NCBI RefSeq assembly: GCF_029958905.1
Contig: NZ_CP124614.1
Span: forward strand, 868,001 to 932,000
Reading direction: 5' to 3'
DNA: 64,000 nt
Source: Vibrio sp. YMD68
GTDB taxonomy: Bacteria; Pseudomonadota; Gammaproteobacteria; Enterobacterales; Vibrionaceae
The notes below the pieces were generated by a model. It made no database searches, was not told the DNA's origin, and worked only from the letters and a program-made list of their open reading frames with translations. Below, one piece after another: positions 53,471-61,102 of the stretch. The number at the start of each line of letters is the position of its first letter. Positions within the stretch are counted from its first letter, which is position 1. A program made the translations under genes and the position numbers.

Positions 53471-54472
53471 TTAACGTCCGACTTTACGCCCACAACGTTT
53501 AAACAGCTGCTGCCAATAGTCCACATGGCGACGAGTTGATGATCGAAAGGCTTGATGTGCATCTTGGATAGGAAAGTAATAACTGTGCAGTTCAGGTTGT
53601 GCATTAAACATGACAAGTTGCGGGGCTAACTGCTGATAGTAGCCATCCAGTTGAGCCATGTACGGCTGAACTTTTCCTATATATTGTTGTTCAAACACAT
53701 TGTTAAGATAACGAAACTTGGTCGTGTTTCGTTGTTGACCACAGATGATGTTGTCATCAAACGTTGAGAGCTGTTTGGTCATGGTATCAAGTTCGGCAGA
53801 AGCTCGTGCGAGCGAGTAGTACAAATTTCCGAGCGTCGAACTCTTCTCTAATATCTCTTGAACCTCTGTGGTCTTGCCTGAAACGAACGGCGTGTTTAAC
53901 GCTTTATTGATATGTTTTAGGGCATCACCTGTCTGTCGCACCTGCTCATCGATATTAGCAAGTAACCACTGACTACCACGCATTTGGGATTGCATTGCCT
54001 CACTGGTATAGATGAGATTCCATTTGTGCAGCGGAAACTGCGCGAGTTTCCGTTGTTCGACATCTTTCAGCAGTTCAACCATGTTGGTGTCTAAGTCGCT
54101 AACTGTTAGGCATTGATCGATACCTTTAATGAGGGCCACTTGGTAATCGTAATTACGAAACTCGTCCGCCACTTTTCCAAGTACGGAGTTTCTTTCTGCG
54201 ATTAAGTTGAACAAGCCACATTGTCGAAGCTGATAGCTGTCCAGCAATCCGATGGAGAGAGTAGGGACATCAATAAACAGCTCTCGCTTTCTCGGTAAGC
54301 TCTCAAACTCCCATCCGTCTTCCAATTTGTCGGCACCTTGCACTCTGGCTATCTTGGTTTGATAGTCGTCGAAGACGTCACCGGGGTTTTCACGGAAACA
54401 TCCAGAAAGTGCCACAGCTAGGAAACACAATGTGAGACGTTTTGGTAAGTTTGAGAGAAAGCGACCATTCAT
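53471..54472 (-). CDS. DUF3080 lipoprotein
   Basis: 333 residues beginning at MNGRFLSNLP. The signal sequence ends in ALSGCF, a lipobox, so the mature protein is probably outer-membrane lipid-anchored. It matches the DUF3080 family by length and motifs. The role is unknown. The SDR gene ends 7 bases upstream, so these are co-transcribed. The start is set by the lipobox signal peptide; an upstream ATG would spoil it. Confidence 0.8.
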   Translation of the reverse strand: MNGRFLSNLPKRLTLCFLAVALSGCFRENPGDVFDDYQTKIARVQGADKLEDGWEFESLPRKRELFIDVPTLSIGLLDSYQLRQCGLFNLIAERNSVLGKVADEFRNYDYQVALIKGIDQCLTVSDLDTNMVELLKDVEQRKLAQFPLHKWNLIYTSEAMQSQMRGSQWLLANIDEQVRQTGDALKHINKALNTPFVSGKTTEVQEILEKSSTLGNLYYSLARASAELDTMTKQLSTFDDNIICGQQRNTTKFRYLNNVFEQQYIGKVQPYMAQLDGYYQQLAPQLVMFNAQPELHSYYFPIQDAHQAFRSSTRRHVDYWQQLFKRCGRKVGR

Positions 54473-54479
54473 AAAATGA

Positions 54480-55166
54480 CTACCAATCGATTTCACTGCC
54501 ATCGAAATTAAAGAAGTGACCACTCACTTTGGTGTTCGATGATTCTATAACGTTAATCAGGCCTGAAGCGGAAGTGTCGGTGTCGATCAAAGCGTTAGGC
54601 CCGCCCATTTCAGTCTGTACCCAGCCTGGGTGCAGTGCAAGAACAGTAAAACCGTCATGGGTTAAGTCGTTGCTTAAACTCTTCACAACCGAGTTTAGAG
54701 CGGCTTTAGAGGAACGATAGATGTAACCGCCACCTGATGTGTTTTCAGACATGCTGCCGACTCTCGATGACAGACAGGCGATCTTTTTCACATCGCTATT
54801 TTTAAGCAAGGGCAATAGTGTTTCAACCAACTTTAAAGGAGCGATGGTGTTGACTTCGAATACGCGACGCCACTCTTCAACATCGGTGTTTCCCAAACCA
54901 TAGCCTTTAGGTCCATAATAGCCAGCGTTGTTGATCAATATATCAATCGGCTGAATTTGCGAAGGAAGTAGGTTCACTGCTTGGTAATCCGTTATTTCTA
55001 ACTGAATGCAGGTAAGGTTGCTGTTTTGGTCTGAGAGTGAGAGCAAATCGCTTGCCGAGGCGGCATCACGATAGGTCGCGTAGACCCTATGATTATTATT
55101 TAAGTAGTGCTGAGTCAGGCTTAAGCCAATGCCGCGGTTCGCTCCAGTAATAAAAATAGCGCTCAT
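54480..55166 (-). CDS. Short-chain dehydrogenase (CsgA/C-factor-like)
   Basis: 228-residue SDR with intact FITGANRGIGLSL, LINNAGYYG and the YIYRSSKAALN active-site Y-x3-K. It resembles the C-factor/YueD-like SDR group; the substrate is unknown. The ribosome site AAGGA lies 7 bases ahead of the ATG. A 41-residue membrane protein gene ends 25 bases upstream, and DUF3080 follows 7 bases downstream, so the three may form one Fur-controlled operon. Confidence 0.9.
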   Translation of the reverse strand: MSAIFITGANRGIGLSLTQHYLNNNHRVYATYRDAASASDLLSLSDQNSNLTCIQLEITDYQAVNLLPSQIQPIDILINNAGYYGPKGYGLGNTDVEEWRRVFEVNTIAPLKLVETLLPLLKNSDVKKIACLSSRVGSMSENTSGGGYIYRSSKAALNSVVKSLSNDLTHDGFTVLALHPGWVQTEMGGPNALIDTDTSASGLINVIESSNTKVSGHFFNFDGSEIDW

Positions 55167-55191
55167 GATGAATCCTTTTCTGTTCAATCCG

Positions 55192-55317
55192 TTAAGTTTG
55201 ATGGCTTAATACGAGAAAATCAACGCTCCACCAACTGGCGATGAGCATTCCTACAAAAATCATTACTGCCGCCGAAGACCCGCAGATCACTCCAAGGATG
55301 AGTATTATGTTTTTCAT
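55192..55317 (-). CDS. 41-residue single-pass membrane protein
   Basis: Short ORF beginning MKNIILILGVICGSSAAV and ending VDFLVLSHQT, with one strongly hydrophobic helix (about residues 3-31) containing a Trp pair near its end. It is translated from ATG but has only a weak purine-rich ribosome site. It lies between a perfect Fur box upstream and the SDR gene 25 bases downstream, which supports a real gene. I know no homologue. Confidence 0.55.
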   Translation of the reverse strand: MKNIILILGVICGSSAAVMIFVGMLIASWWSVDFLVLSHQT

Positions 55318-55350
55318 TGCTGTTTCTACTTAGAACTTCAGAATTAATAG

Positions 55351-55371
55351 TAATGATAACTATTATCATTA
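55351..55371 (-). promoter_or_regulatory. Fur box
   Basis: Perfect palindrome TAATGATAA-CTA-TTATCATTA. It can repress the minus-strand small-ORF/SDR/DUF3080 set (about 34 bases to the start) or the plus-strand deacetylase gene (64 bases). Confidence 0.8.
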
Positions 55372-55435
55372 ATTGGGGTTGTCGCCAAGCCTGAGACTGT
55401 TATGATTTTGAGAAAGATACGCAATTAACCTAATT

Positions 55436-56356
55436 ATGATTCCTTTAATTTACCACCCAATCTATTCGCAACTACCCTTGCCTGAAGGCCACCGTTACCC
55501 AATCAACAAATATCAGCTTTTGCATCGTGCTGTTGAAGCCTTAATGGGTAACGATCCGCAATGGGACAGTATGTTTGACGTATTTCAACCAGCACCCGTT
55601 ACGGTTGAACAGGTAAAGCAGGTACATGATAGTGAGTATGTGGATCTGCTTGTTTCTGGAAATCTACCCGCAGCCAAAATGAGGCGTATCGGATTTCCGT
55701 GGAGTGAACAACTTATCGAAAGAACGCTCTATTCAAGTGGTGGAACCTGCTTAGCGGCAGAAATGGCCATTGAGAGTGGTGTCGCGATTCATTTGAGTGG
55801 TGGGTATCATCATGCACATCACGATTTTGGTAGTGGTTTTTGTCTTTTTAATGATCTGGTGTTGGCGGCCAAGCATGCACTGACCTTTGAGCAGATAGAT
55901 AAAGTGCTGATCGTCGATAGTGATGTGCATCATGGCGATGGCACTGCTACGTTATGTGCAGGTAATGATGACATTATTACTTTGTCATTTCATTGTGATA
56001 AAAATTTCCCTGCACGTAAACCGCTATCCGATTTCGATGTGCCATTAAGCCGCGAAACAGAAGATGAAGAGTTTTTGTGTTGTTTTGAACAAGTCACCAA
56101 ACTGGCGATTGCTCATCACCAGCCCGATCTCATCATTTATGACGCGGGTATCGACATTCATCAAGACGACGAGTTGGGTTACTTGAATGTGTCTACCGAA
56201 GGGATCTTCAAGCGTGATTGTTTGATGATCAATTTGGCCAAATCAGAGTCTATTCCGATGGCGTGTGTAGTGGGTGGTGGATACAGGACAAATCATCACG
56301 ACTTAGTGCCTATCCATATGAAGTTATTACAAGCCGCTCATAAAGTGTATGGCTAG
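55436..56356 (+). CDS. Histone deacetylase superfamily (AcuC/AphA-like) amidohydrolase
   Basis: 306 residues with zinc-site motifs GGYHHAHHDFGSGFCLFNDL and VDSDVHHGDGTA and the DAGIDIHQDDELG segment. It belongs to the bacterial arginase-deacetylase family; the substrate (acetylpolyamine or protein lysine) cannot be decided. Synteny with topB matches V. cholerae VC2042. It is the last core gene before the island. Confidence 0.9.
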   Translation: MIPLIYHPIYSQLPLPEGHRYPINKYQLLHRAVEALMGNDPQWDSMFDVFQPAPVTVEQVKQVHDSEYVDLLVSGNLPAAKMRRIGFPWSEQLIERTLYSSGGTCLAAEMAIESGVAIHLSGGYHHAHHDFGSGFCLFNDLVLAAKHALTFEQIDKVLIVDSDVHHGDGTATLCAGNDDIITLSFHCDKNFPARKPLSDFDVPLSRETEDEEFLCCFEQVTKLAIAHHQPDLIIYDAGIDIHQDDELGYLNVSTEGIFKRDCLMINLAKSESIPMACVVGGGYRTNHHDLVPIHMKLLQAAHKVYG

Positions 56357-56406
56357 TTAGCTTGCATATAGCAAAGGGAATCTTCAAGTTGAGAGAAGGA
56401 TAGATG

Positions 56407-56441
56407 CAAAAAAGCCCACTGATTTCTCAGTGGGCTTTTTC
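56407..56441. terminator. Bidirectional terminator
   Basis: 15-bp stem AAAAAAGCCCACTGA/TCAGTGGGCTTTTT with a TTTC-like loop. It fits the deacetylase gene in plus orientation, and a tRNA in minus orientation. Confidence 0.8.
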
Positions 56442-56447
56442 TCAATG

Positions 56448-56461
56448 TGGCGGAGAGATAG
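56448..56461 (-). other. tRNA-Ser 3'-end fragment: integration (att) scar
   Basis: TGGCGGAGAGATAG is the complement of a CTATCTCTCCGCCA tRNA-Ser 3' end including CCA and G discriminator. The rest of the tRNA is absent, and the next bases differ from any tRNA, so this resembles attL/attR left by an integrative element. Confidence 0.6.
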
Positions 56462-56538
56462 TCATCTAAACCGACACCCTGAATACGTTGTCTTACCTAG
56501 CTTTATGGAGGTTTTAACTCCATCCACTTTCAGACAAA

Positions 56539-56558
56539 TGTACCTATACATGTACCTA
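56539..56558. repeat. TGTACCTA direct repeats near att
   Basis: Two exact TGTACCTA copies with a 4-base spacer (56539-56546, 56551-56558), 80-110 bases inside the att scar. They could be arm-type or excisionase binding sites of the integrative element. Confidence 0.4.
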
Positions 56559-56588
56559 AAGTCAAACGCTACCTTTGTAACTAGTTTA

Positions 56589-56903
56589 TCAATCTCGAAA
56601 CACTTTATTGATGAGTGGCAGTAAGGTGTTACCTTTCTGAGTAACCTCATCAGGATCGCTATCTTTGCGCCACTCATTTTGATACTTCCCAGCGATCTCT
56701 CGGTAACAAAGTGGGCAGCAATGATGTTTGGCCGCAAAATGTGCTTTCGGCGTCTGCATAAAACTATGATTATGCTTAGTACAAACAATTTTAACTGGTG
56801 TGCGGCTATTTGTATAAACAACATACTTGTAATCGTATCTATCTCCCCAGCGCACCTTGGCTTTAGCGATAAAGCTTTGAGTTGTATATTTTTCAAAAGG
56901 CAT
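56589..56903 (-). CDS. DUF723-like zinc-ribbon protein
   Basis: 104 residues with KARWGDRYDYKYVVYTNSRT-type and VKIVCTKHNHSF and CCPLCYREI segments. These match the DUF723/phage-type repeat, in which a C-x-H and C-x2-C zinc ribbon follows a YDYxxVxYxNxxT motif. Such domains occur in phage and mobile proteins, often beside endonucleases. It is located just inside the island junction. Confidence 0.6.
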   Translation of the reverse strand: MPFEKYTTQSFIAKAKVRWGDRYDYKYVVYTNSRTPVKIVCTKHNHSFMQTPKAHFAAKHHCCPLCYREIAGKYQNEWRKDSDPDEVTQKGNTLLPLINKVFRD

Positions 56904-56962
56904 AGTCGTTCAGTGCTGCCTATGCTGGTTCTTATTGATTTACTCTGAACGAGGGCAGAGTA

Positions 56963-57370
56963 TTAATTCGGTTTAGTTAGGCTATCAAGAAATTCCTCTT
57001 GTTGCTTAGACAACTGCATTATTTGGTCTGACAAGCCCTCTAGTTGCTGCTCGATTACCGGCTTTTCCAAAGCTTCTCGAATAAGCTTAGTCACCATCTG
57101 GTTCATGGACAAATGATGCCTATTCGCTAACTTCTCAAAATCTCTGTACATGCTGATACTCAGACGTGGGCTTAGTGTTTTGGTCTTTTTACCAAACTTT
57201 TGCGTCCATTGCTTCAATAAACTTTGCCGCTCTGCGGCACTGAGCCCTTTCAGCCAATCTTCTACTGAAGAGTTCATCCCATCGCCATCGCTCACTCGAA
57301 CTTGCTCAAGCCAAAACTCATGAGCATTGTTCTTCTTATCATACCCCGTAAAGTAATCTTCCAGTTTCAT
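56963..57370 (-). CDS. Ribbon-helix-helix (CopG-like) DNA-binding protein
   Basis: 135 residues from MKLEDYFTGYD, with GAGG upstream. LSPRLSISMYRDFEKLANRHHLSMNQMVTKLIREAL (written here as separate blocks: LSPRLSISMYRD and LSMNQMVTKLIREAL) is a ribbon-helix-helix-like segment. The C-terminus has a glutamine-rich coil. No toxin gene is adjacent, so an antitoxin role is not supported; it may regulate its own island. Confidence 0.5.
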   Translation of the reverse strand: MKLEDYFTGYDKKNNAHEFWLEQVRVSDGDGMNSSVEDWLKGLSAAERQSLLKQWTQKFGKKTKTLSPRLSISMYRDFEKLANRHHLSMNQMVTKLIREALEKPVIEQQLEGLSDQIMQLSKQQEEFLDSLTKPN

Positions 57371-57415
57371 AGTGCACCCTCTATCTAACCATCCATTTAT
57401 ATCAATGATGAGCAA

Positions 57416-57917
57416 TGTCAGTATGACTCATCAATGTCCCTTTCAAGCATCACAGTTCAACTCAAAAGCAGATTGATAAAAGCCCATGTATTTACATGAT
57501 AAAACTACTTCGTCAGTTTGTCATCAATCTTACCTTTAATGCCAAGTTGGACAGTCACAATGAAAATACCCTTAACTGGCATTATCAACAGTAAGAATAC
57601 AATTGCTTTTTATGATATCAAATAGCTTTCCACTTAAATCCTTCAACTAAGATTAAAGATAAAAGTCAATCAACTATTTTCAGCTAAGAAAACTTTCCAC
57701 AATAAAACCTAGGGACATGCACCTGCACTACAATAAAAACCAAGAAGCATTATGCAGGGCGCAAAATAGAGAAGTGCACCTGCAACTCCAGGCGAATTCT
57801 ACCAGCCCTGACAGCAATGGGGCTGAGGCACGATAAACTCAGTTTGACGGGGTATTTCAATGTAACTTATCATAACAATTTAAGCACAGTGACAGTTATT
57901 CTAAAAAATTACAATGG
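57416..57917. other. Non-coding island region with short repeats
   Basis: 502 bp between the divergent ribbon-helix-helix and 57918 genes. It holds a 14-bp palindrome CATGTATTTACATG (57485-57498) and two exact TGCACCTGCA copies (57718-57727 and 57775-57784). I see no gene. It could be a regulatory region or a replication origin. Confidence 0.5.
57718..57784. repeat. TGCACCTGCA pair
   Basis: Two exact 10-base copies, 57 bases start to start, with a TGCAGGGCGCA near-inverted element between them. Confidence 0.5.
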
Positions 57918-58778
57918 ATGGTAATGCCTATGAAACACTCCATTTGCTACATCAATAAGCCCAATAAATACGTTAAGCTCCACATCATTGCACGATACAA
58001 AAACCAAGAAAATAACTACTGTACCGCAGAGAGCTATCTCACTCTTGAGGCATTCAGTGAGATGAGTCGGGGTAAAATCAACCAGAAAATAAAAGAGAAG
58101 AGTCAAGTCTTCCCTGGTGAAAAACACGCATTCGACATCTGTTACAGCGTGGTACAGTTTTTCAGTGTTGATATAAATAAGGCCCTATCCACCAACCACG
58201 TAAGACAGTTTCATGACGATAGAGACCAGTTGCACCAGTGCTCGTATTTTTCTATGCGTCGGCTTTTGGAGCATACGTCAATCATTGAGTTACCAATATC
58301 AAAACGTCTGCCCATGTCTCAGTTGGTGTACCTTATCGCTCGACACAGTGCACCAGGGATCACGCTCTCATCACTCACCAAACAAGAAGCGGCATCACGA
58401 CTCAACCTTAAAATGACTGAACTGAGCCACTTGCTTGCCAAGCTCATTAAAGCCAAGCTCATCTCGATAGAGCCCGCTTCTTTCATCGCCCCCACCAAAA
58501 CATTCTGGGAGAGAGGGTATCTCAATAACATGCATGCTCCCCAACCTTCAGGCAACACACCTGTCGACATGAGTCAGTTACAAGAGCGCGCCCAGTGTTT
58601 CATCAGTCACTTCAATGCACTCAAGGCACATAACCTGCCTTTTTCCTACGAGAGCAGAAGACACATACTGAAAGGGATCCCCAATGAGATCCGCAGCCTC
58701 GTTCAACAGGAGTTGATTCGCTATATCCAAAATATAAAAACAAAAGTACTCACCATTGAGAGGGAGATAGCATTATGA
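57918..58778 (+). CDS. Unknown protein with helix-turn-helix-like region
   Basis: 286 residues, no family recognised. Residues about 150-185 (LSSLTKQEAASRLNLKMTEL then SHLLAKLIKAKLISIE) look like a winged-helix recognition segment. An internal ATG at 57930 has a weak GGATGG site 8 bases upstream and may be the true start. The stop overlaps the next ATG by 4 bases (ATGA), so the two proteins are coupled. It may be a replication or regulatory protein of the island. Confidence 0.55.
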   Translation: MVMPMKHSICYINKPNKYVKLHIIARYKNQENNYCTAESYLTLEAFSEMSRGKINQKIKEKSQVFPGEKHAFDICYSVVQFFSVDINKALSTNHVRQFHDDRDQLHQCSYFSMRRLLEHTSIIELPISKRLPMSQLVYLIARHSAPGITLSSLTKQEAASRLNLKMTELSHLLAKLIKAKLISIEPASFIAPTKTFWERGYLNNMHAPQPSGNTPVDMSQLQERAQCFISHFNALKAHNLPFSYESRRHILKGIPNEIRSLVQQELIRYIQNIKTKVLTIEREIAL

Positions 58779-59863
58779 AAAGACAAACGATTTATCAGCA
58801 TGACCCTAATGCAAAGCAATTGAGTGCACAGTGCTGCTTCGAACCAAGCTCGGAGCTCAAGGGGCTATTGCGTTACTTACACCAAGACGATGATGTTGAA
58901 GAGGCGCTTTGGAAAGCAAGATACAACTGTGAATTAAACCAACTTCGTCAACCCGTTGGCACGCATTTTCTCGAAGACTCTGAGCGCAGACCAACTGATA
59001 TTGTCAGCTGGCTTAGTCAAAAGTCGCTTAACAAGTCTCTCGAACTCTGTGCTGTGTCATTATTACTGCCGATATTTAAACGAGTAAAAGTAAAAGAGCA
59101 TACGCAGTTGAAAGCCGTTCAGGCATGGGAAAAAGCAAACAAGGCGTTCGAAGACGAAAAGGGGCTAGCTGAGGATGAAGGAAGAGCGGTAGCACTGCCC
59201 GATCCTCCTAAAAAGCCGAGCTCCCCGAAACAACACCGACTGCCTAAGCTCATTCCTTTCAAGAAGTTTTACTTTAAGCGTTTCTTTTCTGAAGGCGCCA
59301 CGGCTCTCTCTGGTCCTCATCGTTACTGCAACGATTTGTACACTCAAGCGCAACTCGGTTTTTTGTCTATGAATATAACGTACCTACCACAGGTTAAGGC
59401 GCCTTTCTCAACGACAGCTCTTGAAACCATGTACTTCCAGGCAAAAAAACAAAAGCTCACTCGAACTCAATGCGATAAGTTCGACACGCTGCTTCGGTAC
59501 TTCATATTACACATTGATAGAAACACCTACGTCTGCACCAAGACGCAAAGGCAAATGGCGCAAGAGACCCACATTACGGAGTCCACCGTCAGTCGCTTTA
59601 TCGATACGTTAGTGGCCGCAAACAAAGTCATACGTCATAAGGTGCCAAACACATCAACAAAATTGCTTATTGCTGCCGACGAACTGTTTGATGGACAAGA
59701 AGACGTTCCTCGCCCAATATCGAAAAATTACTCATTCATTGAGGCGTGTATTCTACAAAGTAAGTTTTTAGAAAAGCTTTACTATCAGGCTATCTGTCAC
59801 AGCAAACTGCCCCACATCAGGCAGTTAGCGATAACCGAATACACAATATTTAAAAGAAGCTGA
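58775..59863 (+). CDS. Unknown winged-helix-like protein, coupled to previous gene
   Basis: 362 residues, no family recognised. A charged N-terminal half is followed by a Pro/Lys-rich hinge (about 143-165). Residues about 252-292 (YVCTKTQRQMAQETHITEST and VSRFIDTLVAANKVIRHKVP) look like a winged helix-turn-helix as in replication initiators. It begins inside the end of the upstream gene (ATGA). Two coupled DNA-binding-like proteins suggest an island replication/maintenance module. Confidence 0.55.
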   Translation: MKRQTIYQHDPNAKQLSAQCCFEPSSELKGLLRYLHQDDDVEEALWKARYNCELNQLRQPVGTHFLEDSERRPTDIVSWLSQKSLNKSLELCAVSLLLPIFKRVKVKEHTQLKAVQAWEKANKAFEDEKGLAEDEGRAVALPDPPKKPSSPKQHRLPKLIPFKKFYFKRFFSEGATALSGPHRYCNDLYTQAQLGFLSMNITYLPQVKAPFSTTALETMYFQAKKQKLTRTQCDKFDTLLRYFILHIDRNTYVCTKTQRQMAQETHITESTVSRFIDTLVAANKVIRHKVPNTSTKLLIAADELFDGQEDVPRPISKNYSFIEACILQSKFLEKLYYQAICHSKLPHIRQLAITEYTIFKRS

Positions 59864-59930
59864 CCACCGTCACCACTAATCAAATACAGCCATGGGCATT
59901 GCTTTGTAATCACAAATACGGAGCAATCTC

Positions 59931-60350
59931 ATGACCACATCCCTTCAATCCGACCTTAAACTCATCCGCATTAACGACCTCGCCAACATGATTGGCTATC
60001 ACCGCAGCTCGATTAATCACATGGTGTCTGAAGGCCGATTTCCTCAACGACTAAAAATAGGCCCTAGCGCCAGTGGCTGGCTTCTTCCTGAAATTAAATC
60101 CTGGATAAATCAAAGCTGGCAATTAGGCGACTCATTCAGCCCACCCTTATTAGATGAGCCTCGTTTATTGAGAATGAAAGATGTACTCGACCTATTAGGT
60201 ATTAAGCGAGATACGCTGTATCGATTAATAAAAAGGAATGAATTCCCCGAAGGGAAGAAACTCAGTCATCGAGAGCGACGATGGGAATACAACGACATCA
60301 TGGGATGGCTAGCAGGTAAAATCCAAGAAAGGGATGAACGGCAAGATTAA
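59931..60350 (+). CDS. Tandem AlpA-type DNA-binding protein
   Basis: 139 residues made of two AlpA/excisionase-like helix-turn-helix domains in tandem: about 10-60 (RINDLANMIGYHRSSINHMV ... WLLPEIKSWIN) and about 83-133 (LRMKDVLDLLGIKRDTLYRL ... WEYNDIMGWLAG). AlpA-family proteins usually carry one domain and control integrase/excision genes in islands. The duplication is unusual. Confidence 0.8.
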   Translation: MTTSLQSDLKLIRINDLANMIGYHRSSINHMVSEGRFPQRLKIGPSASGWLLPEIKSWINQSWQLGDSFSPPLLDEPRLLRMKDVLDLLGIKRDTLYRLIKRNEFPEGKKLSHRERRWEYNDIMGWLAGKIQERDERQD

Positions 60351-60563
60351 ATAATGGGCATTCCCGCCAAGCTAAAAAAACCACCAGCAACATCATTAAA
60401 CCAATCACCTTCGCTGACACCATTCTTTTTTCCTCTGATTAAATTCACTGAAATTATTTATCCAGACTCTGCCTGCCAAACGCGGAGATTTTTCTGTGGG
60501 TCATCGTTTTTTAATACACAGAGAAAAACGTGGAGTGAGCGGCCTTACATTGAGAATATCCCC

Positions 60564-60983
60564 ATGACCGCTCTTTCTATTATTTCGCCAAACAGCCCCC
60601 TGTCATTTGACGATCAATTATTACACCTGTTTTGCAGGACACTAGACAAACTCACTACCGCCCCTTTCCGACGCCGCAGCAAACGTATCTGTCTAAGGCT
60701 TATCCTTCCTGAAACGCAAGCCGTTGATATCACTTTATGTCAGCAAGGAAATGATAATTGGAGAATTGAACGCATTGACCATTGGCACAAACTCAATACA
60801 AACCAACTTGCGATACAGCATATGTTCGACTTTAAGAAACGCCTCTTTCAGAGCTTGGGCACTACAAGGGGCTCAATGAATCTCATGCAACATGAGCCAA
60901 CATTAAAAGCCAGCTTCGAGCTATGGCAATCAACTTTCCTTCAAACTCAGGTTATCGACGCTCAGTTACGATTATTGCCTTAA
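60564..60983 (+). CDS. Hypothetical island protein
   Basis: 139 residues from MTALSIISPNSPLSFDDQ; the reading frame stays open upstream to 60354, but the residues there look non-coding, so the start is uncertain. Contents: KRICLRLILPETQAVDITLC and DFKKRLFQSLG. No family recognised. Confidence 0.4.
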   Translation: MTALSIISPNSPLSFDDQLLHLFCRTLDKLTTAPFRRRSKRICLRLILPETQAVDITLCQQGNDNWRIERIDHWHKLNTNQLAIQHMFDFKKRLFQSLGTTRGSMNLMQHEPTLKASFELWQSTFLQTQVIDAQLRLLP

Positions 60984-61041
60984 CATAAATAAGTTTGCGT
61001 AAAAAAGCACAAAATAGCCTTCTTTGCATTGACTCAGTCTA

Positions 61042-61063
61042 TGCCCCTCTAGATATATTAGAG
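61042..61063. repeat. Palindrome upstream of the PAAR gene
   Basis: CCCTCTA-GATATAT-TAGAGGG is a perfect 7-bp inverted repeat 40 bases before the effector start; a possible operator or start of a 5' hairpin. Confidence 0.4.
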
Positions 61064-61102
61064 GGAAATAAAACGCCAAAAAACGAACCCTATAGGTGAA
61101 TA

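Noticed and set aside
56462..56896. Frame opposite/overlapping the DUF723-like gene that could be an integrase end
   Set aside because: No catalytic Arg/His/Tyr pattern of tyrosine recombinases can be placed, and the overlapping frame has the better domain match.
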